Source of the DNA: Acorus gramineus
Taxonomy: Eukaryota > Streptophyta > Magnoliopsida > Acorales > Acoraceae
Assembly (NCBI GenBank): GCA_030737835.1
Contig: CM060853.1
Location: 14,781,720 to 14,845,719 of the forward strand
DNA length: 64,000 bases
Direction: 5' to 3'
Shown: positions 49,995 to 63,092 of the stretch, in pieces
Position numbering within the stretch: position 1 is the first letter of the stretch
Layout: every line of letters starts with the position of its first letter
The notes under the pieces: generated by a model
Told to the model about the DNA's origin: nothing
Database searches by the model: none
What the model saw: only the letters and a program-made list of their open reading frames with translations
Translations under genes and position numbers: made by a program

Positions 49995-50441
49995 TTGTTT
50001 CCCATGACATCACTCCCCTTGAGCATGAATGATACTATGAAGGGTAGGACAAAATTATTACACATGATTGGTGCAAGAGGGCCACTTGATCTTCATAGGA
50101 TCATTTGGCGTGTTGGTGTTGATGTTGCATCCTCCATGCCCAAGGTGGGGTCCCTGCCATTTGGAGTTTTAATCATCCAACTAATTGATTCATTTGAAAA
50201 CAACATTGTTTCCGACGAGCCATTGGTGAACTCAAAGGTTCCAATTAATTCTGTTATAGGGAAAATGAGTGATGACCAGCTAAAGAAGAGGACAACTATT
50301 GGTGCATCGTCATATGGGACTGTAGGGGATGAAGGTCACCATGATGAGGGTGTCACTCATCAAGCTGGAAGCAAATATGTTCATATGGATGATATCCCTC
50401 GTATGACCAATGAGGATATAAATCCGATCTTGTGTGCATAG
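49995..50441 (+). pseudogene. Open frame resembling a plant transposon-associated domain
   Basis: A 148-codon frame includes ARGPLDLHRIIWRVGVDVAS and LPFGVLIIQLIDSF. From memory these resemble the putative plant transposon domain found next to retroelement and MULE genes. The C-terminal part is hydrophilic. No flanking element ends were found. I treat it as a broken mobile-element relic; the family assignment is tentative. Confidence 0.3.
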
Positions 50442-51525
50442 TTAAATGTGTTGGCACACTTTGACATTCTTGAACTGGAATTTATTATGCTTCATCACGA
50501 GGTCACCGGAAGGCGAAATTTTGCATCACCAGATTTCTCTATGCCATCTATGTGCCTCATCTTCTCCACTATTCCATTTCAAAGTCAGCTGAACCAAGAT
50601 GATGAGACTCAAGCATAGGTGGCTGACTTAATTCAATAACTTTCCAAGTTCCAAGTTCAAATACATCTTTGAAATCTTTGATGTTTTAAAGTTGAAAACC
50701 TCAATTGAATGTATTTTGTGTCTGAATGTGTTATGTTTGATTGTGCAAGGTTACAACTTATTTTGTGGTGAATGTTGATGTTCAATTTTTTTTTGTGGTG
50801 ATTGATGAATTTCTCATTGGAAAACGGTGAGTGAATATATGGTTTTTTTAAAAAAATTACTAATATGTCAGTTCGATCCCATTCAAATGGTCATTCAATC
50901 ACAAAAAAAAAAAAAAATGTGCTCATTGTCTATGAACGAAATTAAAATGACCAAGGCTCTTTTGAAGAGACCATTCGAACGAAATGGGATCATCTGAACT
51001 GTCTCTAAATAAAACTTAAAAAATGTGGAACGTGCACCGCACATGCCACATCTACCACATTGTGATCGCAGGTGCACGACACATGCCACATCATATGCAG
51101 TAGGGGTCAAATGATATGTGCGGCATGTGCAGCTGCACTAAAAACATTGGGGGTGTATAATATGCATAATAAAAAAAATGATGATAATTTGATATTATAT
51201 ACATGTGAAGCCCCACGTGCAATCTCCATATGGTTAAGATAATGTGACAAGCATTACCTTCATATATATACTCTAATGAATTCTATATACTTATTGACAT
51301 AAAATGAATAAAAAAAACATGTTTCATCTAATGAAATATATGATTAGTTAGTTAAATGGAATTAAGTACATACTGGAAATATGGATGGCAAATAACAGCA
51401 TTCATAAAAAAATATGCACAAAAAAAGGATATTCTACAATCATAGATATAGAGACTAACCTTGTGGAGGGGGAATCACCAATCCCATGGGTCTGGTCTCA
51501 CCTCACCCCTTCATGGTCTCACCTC

Positions 51526-53073
51526 ACGCCAACATGTGGTGATTCAGAACTCACCGTTTCCTCAACTATTCCGTATTTTTAAGTCGTTGTTGTACCTGAG
51601 CCTCCTTTGACTCCTTCATATGTTAATAGTTTTGGGTTAATAATTATCCATATTATTATTATTATTTTTTAATCTTTTTATTTATAATATTTATTATATT
51701 TCATTTTTTTTTAAATAGAGTGTTCCATGAATTCGAAGAACATCCACACCCGTTTAATGGTGAACACTTGTAAACTGGCGCATTTTTTACAAGAACGCAT
51801 ATTTTGTCAAAGAGGGGGTAGTGTATTGAGCAGTGTCATCATTTATAAGGAAATTGATCCATCTGTAGTAGGGCAACTACAATTTATTATTTATCCAAAC
51901 CTGATGAAACCCCTTTATATCCAGAAGGTTTTGGAAACCCTTCCTAGATATTACTTGGCGTACGACATCACCAAGGTCGACTGTACCCTAATAGATTTGG
52001 TCAAGGATCCCTGCTATTGTACAATTGTGTATGATGCAGAACATTCCGATCTTTCACCGAACTTAAATATAATAATTAGGTGTTAATTTATATTTTATTT
52101 AGTTTTTTATATTTTATATACTATTAAACTTGTAATTAACTATTTTTTAACATTACAGGCAGATTATGATGGTTGTGGAATATTTGAGTGGAAATTTTAG
52201 ATTTCACTTCAAAATAAAGAGCGATAGCATCTATATATAGTGTCTAGGGTCCCACATACTTAAAATTGGAATCTATACATTTGAAGGTAATGATCTTGTT
52301 AATATATTTTCTTTTCTTTTTTTTTTTTTTTTTGACATAATTTTTTTTTTTTTGCAGACCATTCAATTTAGGATAGTTTCATTATAAGAGAACAGTTACA
52401 TAAATTTGAACTGAAGTTGAAAGATCTTGCCCTAAGTTTGAGAGTCAAGCAATCGAATGAGTGCCATCAATTATTTGATGATTTGATAAGTGGCCGCAAC
52501 CATCATTTAAAGTATATTTTCTTTCTTTCTATTTTTTTGTTCCTCTCACATGTTTTATAACAAGAACATGGATTAGCTTAGATTTTAAGTGTAGAAGTAG
52601 CTTAATGTATGGAATTAGTTTTTCGTAATTGTCTGATTAGGTTAAAAAGTTCAAGCAGTTCAGACCAATGCAACCCCAATCCAGGTCTGACAGTCTCAAT
52701 CTAGGACCAATCCACTAGTGAAAGTGTGTGTGAGTCTCAATCCAAGTCCAACTCATAGTCCTAGCATTTGACATTCCCAATTCAGGCCAAGCCACCAGTT
52801 CAGACTGAATGATAGTTTAGTCTAGTCGTGTGACAGTCCCAATTAGTGAATTCTAAGCTCATCAGTTCAGTCTCCCTAGTCTGTTCCCATTCTAGTCCTG
52901 TCTCCTCAGTCCAGTTAATTCAATCTAGTCCAAGCAGTTCACTCCAGTTTAGGCAGTCCAGATTCCTAGTGCAGTCCCACACCAAGCACCCCTGTCCAGC
53001 CCCAGCGCAACTCATTTTCCCAATCCAGTTCATGCCTAATTTAGTACTATTTTAGTCCAAGTTCATCCAATTG
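51526..53073 (+). repeat. Left arm of a large inverted duplication (gene-like content)
   Basis: This ~1.5-kb arm is the inverse of 53818-55294, with roughly 85-90% identity by eye from CCAACATGTGGTGATTCAGA at its outer edge to TTCATCCAATTG at its inner edge. It holds a 119-codon open frame (51727-52086), a splice-like TTACAG at about 52160 with a second open stretch, and TTTTGCAG at 52358 with a third (FELKLKDLALSLRVKQSNEC..). The inner third is a degenerate CAGTCC/TTCAGTC minisatellite. The protein family is not recognised. Stops lie between and within the later segments. Confidence 0.85.
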
Positions 53074-53817
53074 TAGCCCATGTTGTGTACCAATTACTTT
53101 ACCATCCCATCCAATTGGATTACAAGCAATGGAGCACAATATCCTTGAATTCGGCTTACAACAATGGCATTAAAACAACAAGAAGATGGTGTTATTAGGA
53201 AAAACCATATGTTTGGAAGATAGAATGAAAGAAATCCAAACAGACCAAAAGAAGATTACTTGAAATCTATGAATCACAAGCCTTTGAAAGTGGGTTTTGA
53301 AGCCTCACACCGGACCGTTGGGAGGAGGAAGGGAGTGATTTGGTGCAATAGTGAGGAATCCTTGTTTAAGGACCAGATCGTGGGCTGCCATGGATGGGAG
53401 ACTAACCACCATCCTGTTTTTGCACCACCATCAGGCGTTTCTGGGCAGATGCACTGTCATTTGCCTTCCAATACCTTAATCATCTCCTGAAGACTTGGAC
53501 CTGCCTTGCCCTCCCATGTCACCACTACGCTAAGGCCAAGATTTTTGGCTCTAGCCTCCAACAACGGTGATCATTCCAGTGCAACCACGTACAGATCCTA
53601 GGGTGGTGGGTGGCAGTTACGCCCCTCCCCCATGTCAACCTCCCCCTACCTAACCAACCAAACGAATTTCCTTCTTATGTTGGTGGACCGTGCAAACTAA
53701 ACTACAATGTCCAAATCTCGTACATGTCCAGCGACACACCTTCGTGAGATGGCCAGTACCTAAGCATTGGAAGCACTTGAGATTCTTGCTTTTCCTCCTG
53801 ATTCCCTCCTGTGTCTG
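53074..53817. other. Spacer of the inverted duplication, with a zinc-knuckle relic
   Basis: This is the 744-bp loop between the arms. On the minus strand, about 53700-53785, one frame reads KCFQCLGTGHLTKVC, a C-x2-C-x4-H-x4-C zinc knuckle of the kind found in LINE ORF1 and other retroelement proteins. The surrounding frame is short and broken, so only a relic can be claimed. Confidence 0.4.
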
Positions 53818-55294
53818 CAATTGGATGAACTGTGACTAAAATGATACTGAACTAGGCATGAACTGGATTGGGAAATGAGTGGGACGGGGGCTGTATAGAG
53901 GTGCTTGGTGTGGGACTGGACTGGGGAGTCTGGACTGCCTGGACTAGAGTGAACTGACTGGACTAGAATGGTAATAGACTAGGGAGACTGGACTAAACTA
54001 CCATTCAGTTTGAACTGGTGGCTTGGCTTGGATTGGGAATGTCAAATCCTACGACTATTGAGTTGGACATGGATTGAGACTCACACACACTTTCACTAGT
54101 AGATTGGTTCTGCATTGGGACTGTGAGATCTGGATTGGGGTAGCATTGGTCTGAACTGCTTATACCTTTTCACCCAACCAGACAATTATGAAAAACTAAT
54201 TTAATGCATTAAGCCACTTCTACACTAAAAATCTAAGACAATCCATGATCTTGTTCTTTTTATAAAAACATGTGAGAGGAGAAAAAAACAAAAAGAAAGA
54301 AAATATACTTTAAATGATGATTGCAGCCACTTATTAAATCATCAAATAAGTGATGACACTTATTTAATTGCTTGACTCCCAGACTTAGGACAAGATCTTT
54401 CAACATCAGTCCGACTTCATGTAACTGTTCTTCTATAATAAAACTCCCTTGAATTGGATGGTCTACGGGAAAAAAAAATTATGTCCAAAAAAAGAAAAGA
54501 AAAGAAAATATATTAACAAGATCATTACTTTTAAATGTATGGATTCCAATTTTAAGTATGTGAGACCCTAGACACTATATATAGATGCTATCACTCTTTA
54601 TTTTGAAGTGAAATCTAAAATTTCCACTCAAATATTCCACAACCATCATAATATGCATGTAATGTTAAAAAATAGTTAATTACAAGTTTAATAATTTATA
54701 AAATATAAAAAACTAAATAAAATATAAATTAACACATAATCATAATATTTAAGTTCGACGAAAGATTAGAACGTTCTGCATCGTACACAACTGTACAATA
54801 GCAGAGATCTTTGACCAAATCTTTAAGGGTACAGTCAACCTTGGTGATGTCGTACACCAAGTAATATCTAGGAGGAGTTTCTAAAACCTTCTGCATATAA
54901 AGGGGTTTCATCAGGTTTGGATGAATAATAAATTGTAGTTGCCCTACTACAGATGAATCAATTTTCTTATAAATGACGACACTGCACAATACACTACCCC
55001 TTCGTTGACAAAATATGCGTCCTTGTAAATCATGCGCCAGTTTACAAGTGTAAACCATTAAACGGGTGTGGGTGTTCTTCAAATTCATGAAACACTCTAT
55101 TTTAAAAAAAATGAAATATAATAAATATTAAAAATAAAAAAAAGATTAAAAAATAAAAAATATATATAGATAATTATTAACCCAAAACTATTACGATAGA
55201 AAGGAGTCGAATGAGGCTTAGGTACAACAGCTACCTGGCGATACAAAATAGTTGAGAGGAAACGGTGAGTTCTGAATCACCACATGTTGGCGTA
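53818..55294 (-). repeat. Right arm of the large inverted duplication
   Basis: This arm mirrors 51526-53073. Its minus-strand 119-codon frame (55088-54729) aligns without gaps to that of the left arm. Both share EIDPSVVGQLQFII / KIDSSVVGQLQFII and VDCTL.DLVKD.CYCT.VYDAE. The exon-like order and the splice-like signals are kept. The minisatellite part is shorter than in the left arm. Confidence 0.85.
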
Positions 55295-58200
55295 CATTCT
55301 CTTCTCTTGTCCCCTCTCTCTGCCCCCCTTCAACGATCTTATTGATAAAGAAGCCCTCTAACAAAAGGAAGAGATTTTCGTCAAATAATTTATTAAATGA
55401 TAAAATTTTGCATAATGTATAAAAAATAATAATGAACCTTTGGTGTATATATAATAATAATAATAAATTATATAATAAAATTTATAAAGTTTATTGAATA
55501 AATCCTTTTGAGTACATGGACCAACCCTTGATGGTCCATTGGGAAAACCGATCTGGGTCAGTCCACTGGGCTAACATTGGCTCCCCTTATACATATGGAA
55601 AATGTTAGAAAGCCCACTTTCTGTCCCATATATAATCCTCACTCATTTTGATTTTTTTGAGAATGTAGGCAGTTAACGAGGTAAATGGAGCTGTAAAATG
55701 AGCTAAATGTAACAACACTATACATATATATTAGTTAAGGGCACATACCAAAGCATGTATAGTATAATCTAATGCAAGAGGATTGCAAATCTTCTTTTTT
55801 TTGTCTATATGAAAAAATTGAGTATTTTTCAGAAAGACTTAACTCAGTAATACATGAAGATTTAAATATTCACCTGATATATGGGGGATACTAATTCAAA
55901 TTAATAGACACTTGAGGTTCTGCGATCCAAAACAATCCAAGCTCAATGGCAAAGACAATATATCCTAGACACACCAAACAATTGCAGGCTATTGCAAACA
56001 TAGAAGCATAATTGAAGAAAAATTATACATTTTAGCAAGGTCTGAACATAGTTACAAGAAAATTTAGATCCAAACCAAAATTGCTAATACCAATCCAAAC
56101 CCTAATTCTAAAGATTCATGTGAAAATAGCATCATAACCCTGGTCAAAGGTAAATTTTTTAAAATCATTAATTATACCAAATGCAAAAAGTGGAAGTCCT
56201 TCAAATCCAATAATACTAGAAACATAATAAAAATGAAATTTTATATATTTGAAATAAACATGCTAAAACCTAGGGAAAAACTCACATTTTCCACATACAT
56301 ATGCTAAGCCACATACCAAAACAATGATTCAACACAAATAAATGTAGCATCAAAATATCTCCAATAATCTTGCTCACTTCCACATTGGGCATAGATTCAG
56401 GCTCTAAAGTAAATGGACACTTCAATTTTATTAAGTACCGGACACGTGCCCGATGTATGGAACACGTTTGGGACGTGTCCAATGAAATGGGCCCAGTTTT
56501 GTAGTTAAGACACGGCCCAGGACGCGCTAGCCCATTTGTAACAAAACTAGACTCCCTCTCTCTTGAAACTCCAACCCAAGCCCCTCTCTCTCTCTATCCA
56601 ATCATTCTCTCTCTGTCTTATATATCTTTCTTTTGTTTTGTTCTTCTTCTTCTTTATTATTCTTCATTATCTGATACACTGGTTGTCTTCTTATTCTTCA
56701 TGAAAGAGGTCAGGATATCAAATGGGGAGTACCAATTTTCAAAAGAAAAAAAAAATCTAGAATCCATGACTTATTAACTTGCATTTCAAGTTTGTATCTG
56801 GTGCAATTCAATGATAGCTAGTTCCATGTCGGGTGGGCAGTGCGTCCACTGTCGGGTGGGCAGTGCGTCCACCGAACCCACCTTCATCACCTACCAGCAT
56901 CAAAAGATTGAAAACTTCCAAACAATAACAACCTCGGCATTACATTAAAGGAAGAATCCAAAAGTTTTTTTTTGAGGGGAGTAAAAGTGCAGCTATATAT
57001 TAAATAATCATTACAAATATAATACATTCTACAAATGAAGCTATCAAATGAAGAATCCACCACCATCTCTGGTGGACTTACCAGCGCGAGGAGACTCGGG
57101 TGGCGGTGGGGAAAGACTGAAAGCGTAGATAGTGAAGTTAGGTCACATAAAATTGAGAGAGAGAGAGAGGGATCAGAAATGAAGTTAAATGAATTTGGGG
57201 TCACATAAAGTTGTTTTTGGTTTCACGGTCGGGTCAGGTAAAACGTTGGGCCGGTGGTTGGGCCATGGGTGATATTAGGTGAGTGCTGTTACACAGTTTT
57301 TCATATGCGTCCATGAAAAATCACCATAGCATAAACTCATATTAACGACAAGGTATATGTCTTAATAGAAATTTTTTATATTTTTTTTACAAATACATCT
57401 AAAAACATCTATATATGCTTCATTTTTTATAAAACAATGTATCTCAGTAGATGAGTTATGCTATTTTTAAAAAATTCAAAATATATTTAGACTAGAATTG
57501 AAAAATAGACTTGTACGCAACATTTTCCTAATAAGTTGGATGGGATTCGGGATCACAAATATAATTATACCTAGATTTTATGAGGGATAATGTCGTACAG
57601 CCCATTTTTTAGCCCTAATTTCAATCTACATATGTTTTGATTTTTCAAAAAATAGTATATCTAATTACATGCTATGATAAAAAAAAAAAAAATATAATCC
57701 AATGAATTGCATAGAAGCATTTATAGAAAATGAAAAAAAAATTCATAAAACATATAACCTGTTAACGAGAGTATATGACGCTAACAAAACATACAATATT
57801 AGAAGAGGCTGGAAAAAGACCTGGTGTAACAGTTTTGTGAGAGATGAGAGATGTGGGTGAGTGGATCAATCAGATCCATAGGACTGAGTCAGGGTGGACC
57901 CGGATCCGACCTGTTTTAATGATTGGGTTTCGTTGGGTCGGATCAATATGAGGTCTTGGTTCCGTCAGATCAGGTATTTACATATATTGTAACTCCTCAG
58001 GTTTACACAACAGGATATTGTTCGCTTTGCTCCTGATTAGATTCACATATTTAAAATGCGTCTTAGTGTGTAAGAGTTATCCTTGACTAAACACATCACC
58101 ATCATCCAATCCATAGATCTCTTGAGACTGTTGGACCTCTTAGCTATCCTGACCCACCACCCCCTCAACGTCCGGGTGTCATATAAATCATCCTAACACT

Positions 58201-58880
58201 CTTCAAATTTAATCTCTCCAGTTTGAAGAAAATGATGGGAAACAGAGATATTTAAAGTACAAGCAATATTAATGCCAACCAACCACCTAAAACCATATAT
58301 CCTAAACAAAATTGGTCCTAAAATACATCCATCCAAATGTCTTGAAATGTCTTTTTGCCTTATATCTATACTCTAAACCACTCATACCTTCCCCAAATTT
58401 GATCATGGACAATCAAAATTCTACGACCAAGAATATTATATGAACAAGGCAATTACAAAAATAAGGAAACTAAAATACCAATCAAAGATCATCATACTCA
58501 GTAAAGGCCGAAGTTGGCACATTGTTCTTTTTTGGATCATTTTATGGTCAAACTTATGAATCATGACACAAAATTAAGGCATGATAGGTGATCATTCCAT
58601 AAACCAAAAAGCAACATGATCGTTTTTCTAGTCGGTATGCTTGCTTATGAGAAAAGAGGCAATTATTCAGAGGAGATAATTCTACTTCAGAAACCGCATT
58701 ATATGTTTCATCTTGGATTTTACTTCACATAAACCAAATCAGTTCTTAGATCTACACTTATAGGTTTCCATATATTCATCTTCTCCAATATTACTACCTA
58801 ACATTTTTTGATCAAACAACAAGCAAAAAATCCCTTCAATTACGAAATTACATAAATAAAAACAATTAATAAGGGCTTAC
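55295..58880. other. Intergenic DNA, no gene recognised
   Basis: It contains a (TAA)n-like tract (55448-55470), a CT-rich stretch (56560-56660), a 22-bp tandem repeat (GTCGGGTGGGCAGTGCGTCC.. twice, 56827-56872), and a GGGTC-rich repeat fragment at 57873-57975 related to 11539-12063. Open frames are short and unconvincing. Confidence 0.4.
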
Positions 58881-59029
58881 CGTGCTATGTAGATGTTGCC
58901 ATTGATCAAAAAGTACCAATCAAGCTCGTGTTTGAAGATTTCATGGTGGATTAATAAGTCTAAAAGTTGTGGCTGTATTAGCATTTCTGGGTCTCTGAAA
59001 TCAGGCCATGAGAATTGATGCAGGCAAGT
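58881..59029 (-). CDS. Orphan exon candidate, unrecognised protein
   Basis: A 149-nt minus-strand segment is fully open between a good acceptor (TTCTTGCAG) and a good donor (GTAAGC). It reads HQFSWPDFRDPEMLIQPQLL and then DLLIHHEIFKHELDWYFLIN.., amphipathic and protein-like in composition, with no low-complexity bias. No neighbouring exon in a compatible phase was recognised on either side. It could be an exon of a gene with large introns, or a captured or dead fragment. I do not know the family. Confidence 0.35.
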
Positions 59030-59287
59030 CTGCAAGAATGAAGAAAGGTTTCCTATATGGGTTTTCCAGCAATTCCTATTATTCTTTCTTGTGTTTCACT
59101 CATTGCCTAATATTTGAGTTCTTGGAAGTAGCCTTGCAGTATCCCTTGAAGTAGTACTATAGTGATAGCAGTATTTAGTAAAAGGTGCCTTACAGATGAG
59201 ATGAAACAAATTTTACTTTACGTTTGATTTTATTTTAACATTTTAATATGTTCATAATTATTTTCTAAATCGATAACTCTGAACTAA

Positions 59288-59627
59288 GGGTCAATTTAGA
59301 AACACAGATTGAAAAATAGCTTTTAAAATAAAGTTGTTTTTTAACATGATTTTAAATCTTGATTTTTATTGGGATGTTTTTTTTTAATTCATGAATTAAT
59401 ATTTCAAAGGAGTTGATGTTTAGCAGAGAAAGTTATTTTTCAATTCAAAAAATCGATTCCGACAAAAAAACAATGTTTTTTAGCTTTTTAAAACATGGAT
59501 TTTGAGAAAAAAATTAAAAAGAATCTAGCTTTCGATTATGAATAAAACTGTCCCATTTGACGGTACGATTTTAACTTTTTAGTTTTTCAAAAAACAAAGC
59601 TGTCTTAAACGTGTAACCAAACGGACC
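59288..59627. mobile_element. Possible MITE (340 bp) flanked by TAA
   Basis: The left end GGGTCAATTTAGAAACAC is imperfectly inverse to the right end (inverse GGTCCGTTTGGTTACAC), with TAA on both sides (59285-59287, 59628-59630). The interior is AT-rich with further weak inverse matches. The TIR similarity is modest. Confidence 0.4.
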
Positions 59628-59630
59628 TAA

Positions 59631-62600
59631 GAATTGATCAACAATTGCACGTTAATTCCCTATTCTCTTGTCTCATATTTGAAATTCACTTATGATAGAA
59701 GATTCCTTTCTATGCCATGTTTTTTTTGAAGGAATTTGTCTTTTTAAGTGCCCTTTTTTTTTTCCTATGCATAACCTCTATTTTTCATACATACAACTGG
59801 TCGATGTAGATTTTTGATGATGGTGGTTGTTAATCTGATTTTTTCAAACGTGGTTCTGATTCACGCGTGGCGTACCGAATCACCGTTCGAAAGATAGTTC
59901 AAGTTTGTTCGACTGCTCACTAAGATTCAATTGTAATTGTCACTTGCTTTACTTCAAAAGCAAGAAAATAAATTGATCGCTTCGCGGGGGATTATAGATT
60001 CTCTTCACGTTGACGCAGCAAGCCACGCAACGCGGTGAAGATCATGTACCCCGCACAAAATGATTAAGATCCGGTTAGAACAAGGGTGTAGTAAATTATT
60101 CTAAAATAAATAAAAAATATAAAGATATTAAATATGAATTTTAAACACCCACCGTGTTGACTTGTTTGAGGAGGGGACTAGCAATGATTTTACTAACCCC
60201 TCCCCAAAAGGTTTACCCCTTTGAAATGTAATAAAAAACGGGTTTGGATGATAAGGCTTTCAATGAAACAAATAAAAACTTAACACTCACTGTTTTTGTT
60301 TTTTTGAGCTCCTACATGAACTTCTTCTCTCTCTCACTCTCATTGTCTCTCTCTTTTGTATAAAACCCAGGAACCCCCCTCCCTCTCTATGTGTTAATCA
60401 AAAACACACCAAAGAAAAATAAAAATAAAATAACAAAAATTCTTTTTTAAATCCTCTCACATTAGCACTCATTCCCCCGATAAATCAAAATCAAACTCTT
60501 TTTTTTCTCTACCCACTCCCACTCCCACTCCCACTCCCACTCCAAAAACAGCCCGGATCCTGTTTGAACGAACAGCCAAGTATCCCCTTTTATAGCCTCT
60601 GGAAAACCATATTTCAACCCACTGTTTTGAGCATTCCTCCTCTCCATCACTTTCTCACTTAAAAAAAAAAAAAAAAAAAAAAGCTAGACTGACAACTAGT
60701 CACTTCTCCTTTTAATTGTTCATGTACTTCTCCAGCACAGCCACCATCTTTTTCTTAACCCCTAGGAAAGAGACAAAAGTATGCTTCTCTTACTTATAAA
60801 TCGCAGTACGGCTACTCCAAGCCCCAGAACACGCCACCTATTTGTGTGGGCCCACATTGTTTTTTTTTATTGATGGGTCCACATGGTTATGACAGTGAAT
60901 GAATTTGAATTAATTTGTTTATTTGATATATTTGTTTAGCCGGACTCTCAATTTTTTTTTTGATTTTTTTATTAGCTCAAAAAAAAAAAAAAAAAAAATC
61001 CACTATCTAATTTTTTTTTTTTTTATAATACATTTACGTTAAAACAAAATGCAACGCTAGGTATATCATTCATTCACAGTATAATAAAACCCAACATTAG
61101 TTAGTCCTCATCTTAAATAACAAACATTATTTAGTCCCCCATACCCAACTAGGTGTGTATATATATATATATGTTGTTAAATTTTTCTTACATTTTATGT
61201 AAATGATATATTCAATTTATTAAAATATGTATTTCACTTTTTATAAATGTACATATATTTATATGATTTTAAAAATAAAAACATAGCTAAATTGTGTTTG
61301 AGACTGTAAAAATGATAAACTGTAACTGGATTCGGTCAATTCGGTCAGTATCGAACTGGACGAAGTGAAATTCGAATTGCACCATCTATAAATTGAACTA
61401 TACAATCAATTATTGGGTATATATTTCACTTTCCTATTAGATACTGATGATAATTAAGAATTCATATTTTTTTCAATAGTTTATTGGATTCAATAAGAGA
61501 GTGAAATATATACTCAATAATTGACAGTGTAGTTCGATTTATAAGTAGCACAGTTCAATTTTTACGTTATTCAGTTTGATACTCACTGTAACATTTTGCT
61601 AATTTACATTTTGAATTTACATTCAAACAAAATCAGCATAAATATTGTATCATGCATTCGTCATCCATACATAATCAACATAGATAATGCATTATGTACT
61701 TAATATCCTTATAAAACCATCACAGATGAAACAACCATACGAACCCAAACACAAAAAAATCTTCAAAAATATCTCCAAGTTCATTCTTTTTCTTAAACTT
61801 CATCAAAATAATTTGGTATTTTCATGATTGAACCTGTAAATGGATAGCAAATTTTATTATTTTTATAATAAAAAAAAATTCATAAATCCATAAAAAAAAA
61901 AAATAGCTGGACTGACAACTAGTCACTTCTTTTAATTGTTCATGTACTTCTCCAATTCAACACAGCCACCACCCTTTCCTTAGCCCCAGAGAGAAATAAA
62001 GCATCTAAATATAACATGCCATCCACTCTCAAATAAAAACATTAAATGCTCTTTCTCTCTTTAATTTTTCACCATGCATGCTTACTTCTTTGGATACGTG
62101 TGGAGTGAGAGTGTCACATGAGAAGTGGTGTAATATGCCATATGTATGGTTAGGCATGCATATATATGATTTTTGATGAGCAAGTCATAAGTTTGGATGG
62201 GTGATATGCATGACTAATGACTTGTGTGCATGAGAGACGTGAGAGAGTGAGTGTGATGTATGTATTTATAGGGTGCATGACATAGGATTATACATTTATG
62301 AAATCATAGCATAGTAAAAAAATAATGCATTTAAAATAAGTATTGAACTGATTCAGATATTGTTAAAAATAAGTAAATTAAATCATAAACAACCTACTTT
62401 TTGAATGATTGAGTGCATATTTGTTTCATGCTTATGCCAATAAGTATTTAGCTGATAGCTTATTTAAATGATTACTGATTGCTAATATCCAGAGCAGGTC
62501 ATTTATTGAAGAGTCACAGGCTGGCATTAAGAAATCACCTCAAGATATTAACTATGTTGGGTTAAATGATAGGCTAGTGACGCTGACAGGGTTCTTAGAG

Positions 62601-62650
62601 GCGGGCAATTTATTTAATTTTGTCAAGGTTATCAGAAGACATGCATTATT
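59631..62650. other. Intergenic DNA with promoter-like and repeat features
   Basis: No gene was found. A CT-rich stretch followed by GTATAAAACCC (60357-60367) looks like a TATA region, but no downstream reading frame follows it in the window. A CCCACT hexanucleotide microsatellite lies at 60511-60542. A segment starting GACTGACAACTAGTCACTTC occurs at ~60688-60760 and again at ~61909-61975 in direct orientation. Several long poly-A/poly-T tracts are present. Confidence 0.4.
61370..61580. repeat. Imperfect hairpin repeat
   Basis: The left part (AATTGAACTATACAATCAAT then TATATATTTCACTTTCCTAT) pairs with the right part (GAGAGTGAAATATATACTCA then ATAATTGACAGTGTAGTTCG), with a loop near 61440-61480. 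There is no coding content. Confidence 0.5.
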
Positions 62651-62656
62651 CTCAGT

Positions 62657-63050
62657 CTACGCCCGTTTGGATCGGAGATAGATTTTATTCTTAAATATAT
62701 ATTTATCTGAGCATAAGTGAATATAAATAAAAATAAAGTGATTTTATGTTTGGTTGTGTTTTGAATTATTCTTGTTGATAAACGTAAGAATAAATGTTTT
62801 GTTGTTTAGGTAAAATATGAATAAAGTATGAATAAAGATTTAAAAAGATAAAAAAATAATGATAGCTGATTTGACAGGTGATTTATAAGAGGTGATGACA
62901 GCTGATTTGACAGTAGACCCACATATTCTTTAAGTGGAATAACTTAGGATAACTTTAATTCCAGGGATTGATTGGAATCCATATACCACTTTATACCAAT
63001 TTATTATGACATATTTTATCAGGGGTTATCCGGGATAAACAAACACACTA
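62657..63050. mobile_element. Possible hAT-type MITE beside the chimeric copy
   Basis: The segment opens CGCCCGTTTGGATCGGAGAT and closes near GGGATAAACAAACACACTAA. These read as weak inverse ends of the GTTTGG..GGATA type common in plant MITEs. A GATGACAGCTGATTTGACAG repeat lies near 62862-62912. No target duplication could be fixed. Confidence 0.3.
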
Positions 63051-63092
63051 AAATTCTTATCCAGAGTTATCCAAGGTTATCCATAGGCTTAT

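Noticed and set aside
60357-60367. TATA-like GTATAAAACCC with CT-rich leader
   Set aside because: It looks like a core promoter, but no reading frame or exon follows within the window on the plus strand, so it is noted only in the region entry.
60462-60650. 62-codon minus-strand frame with EWEWEWEWEW
   Set aside because: The repeat is the translation of a CCCACT microsatellite and not a protein feature.
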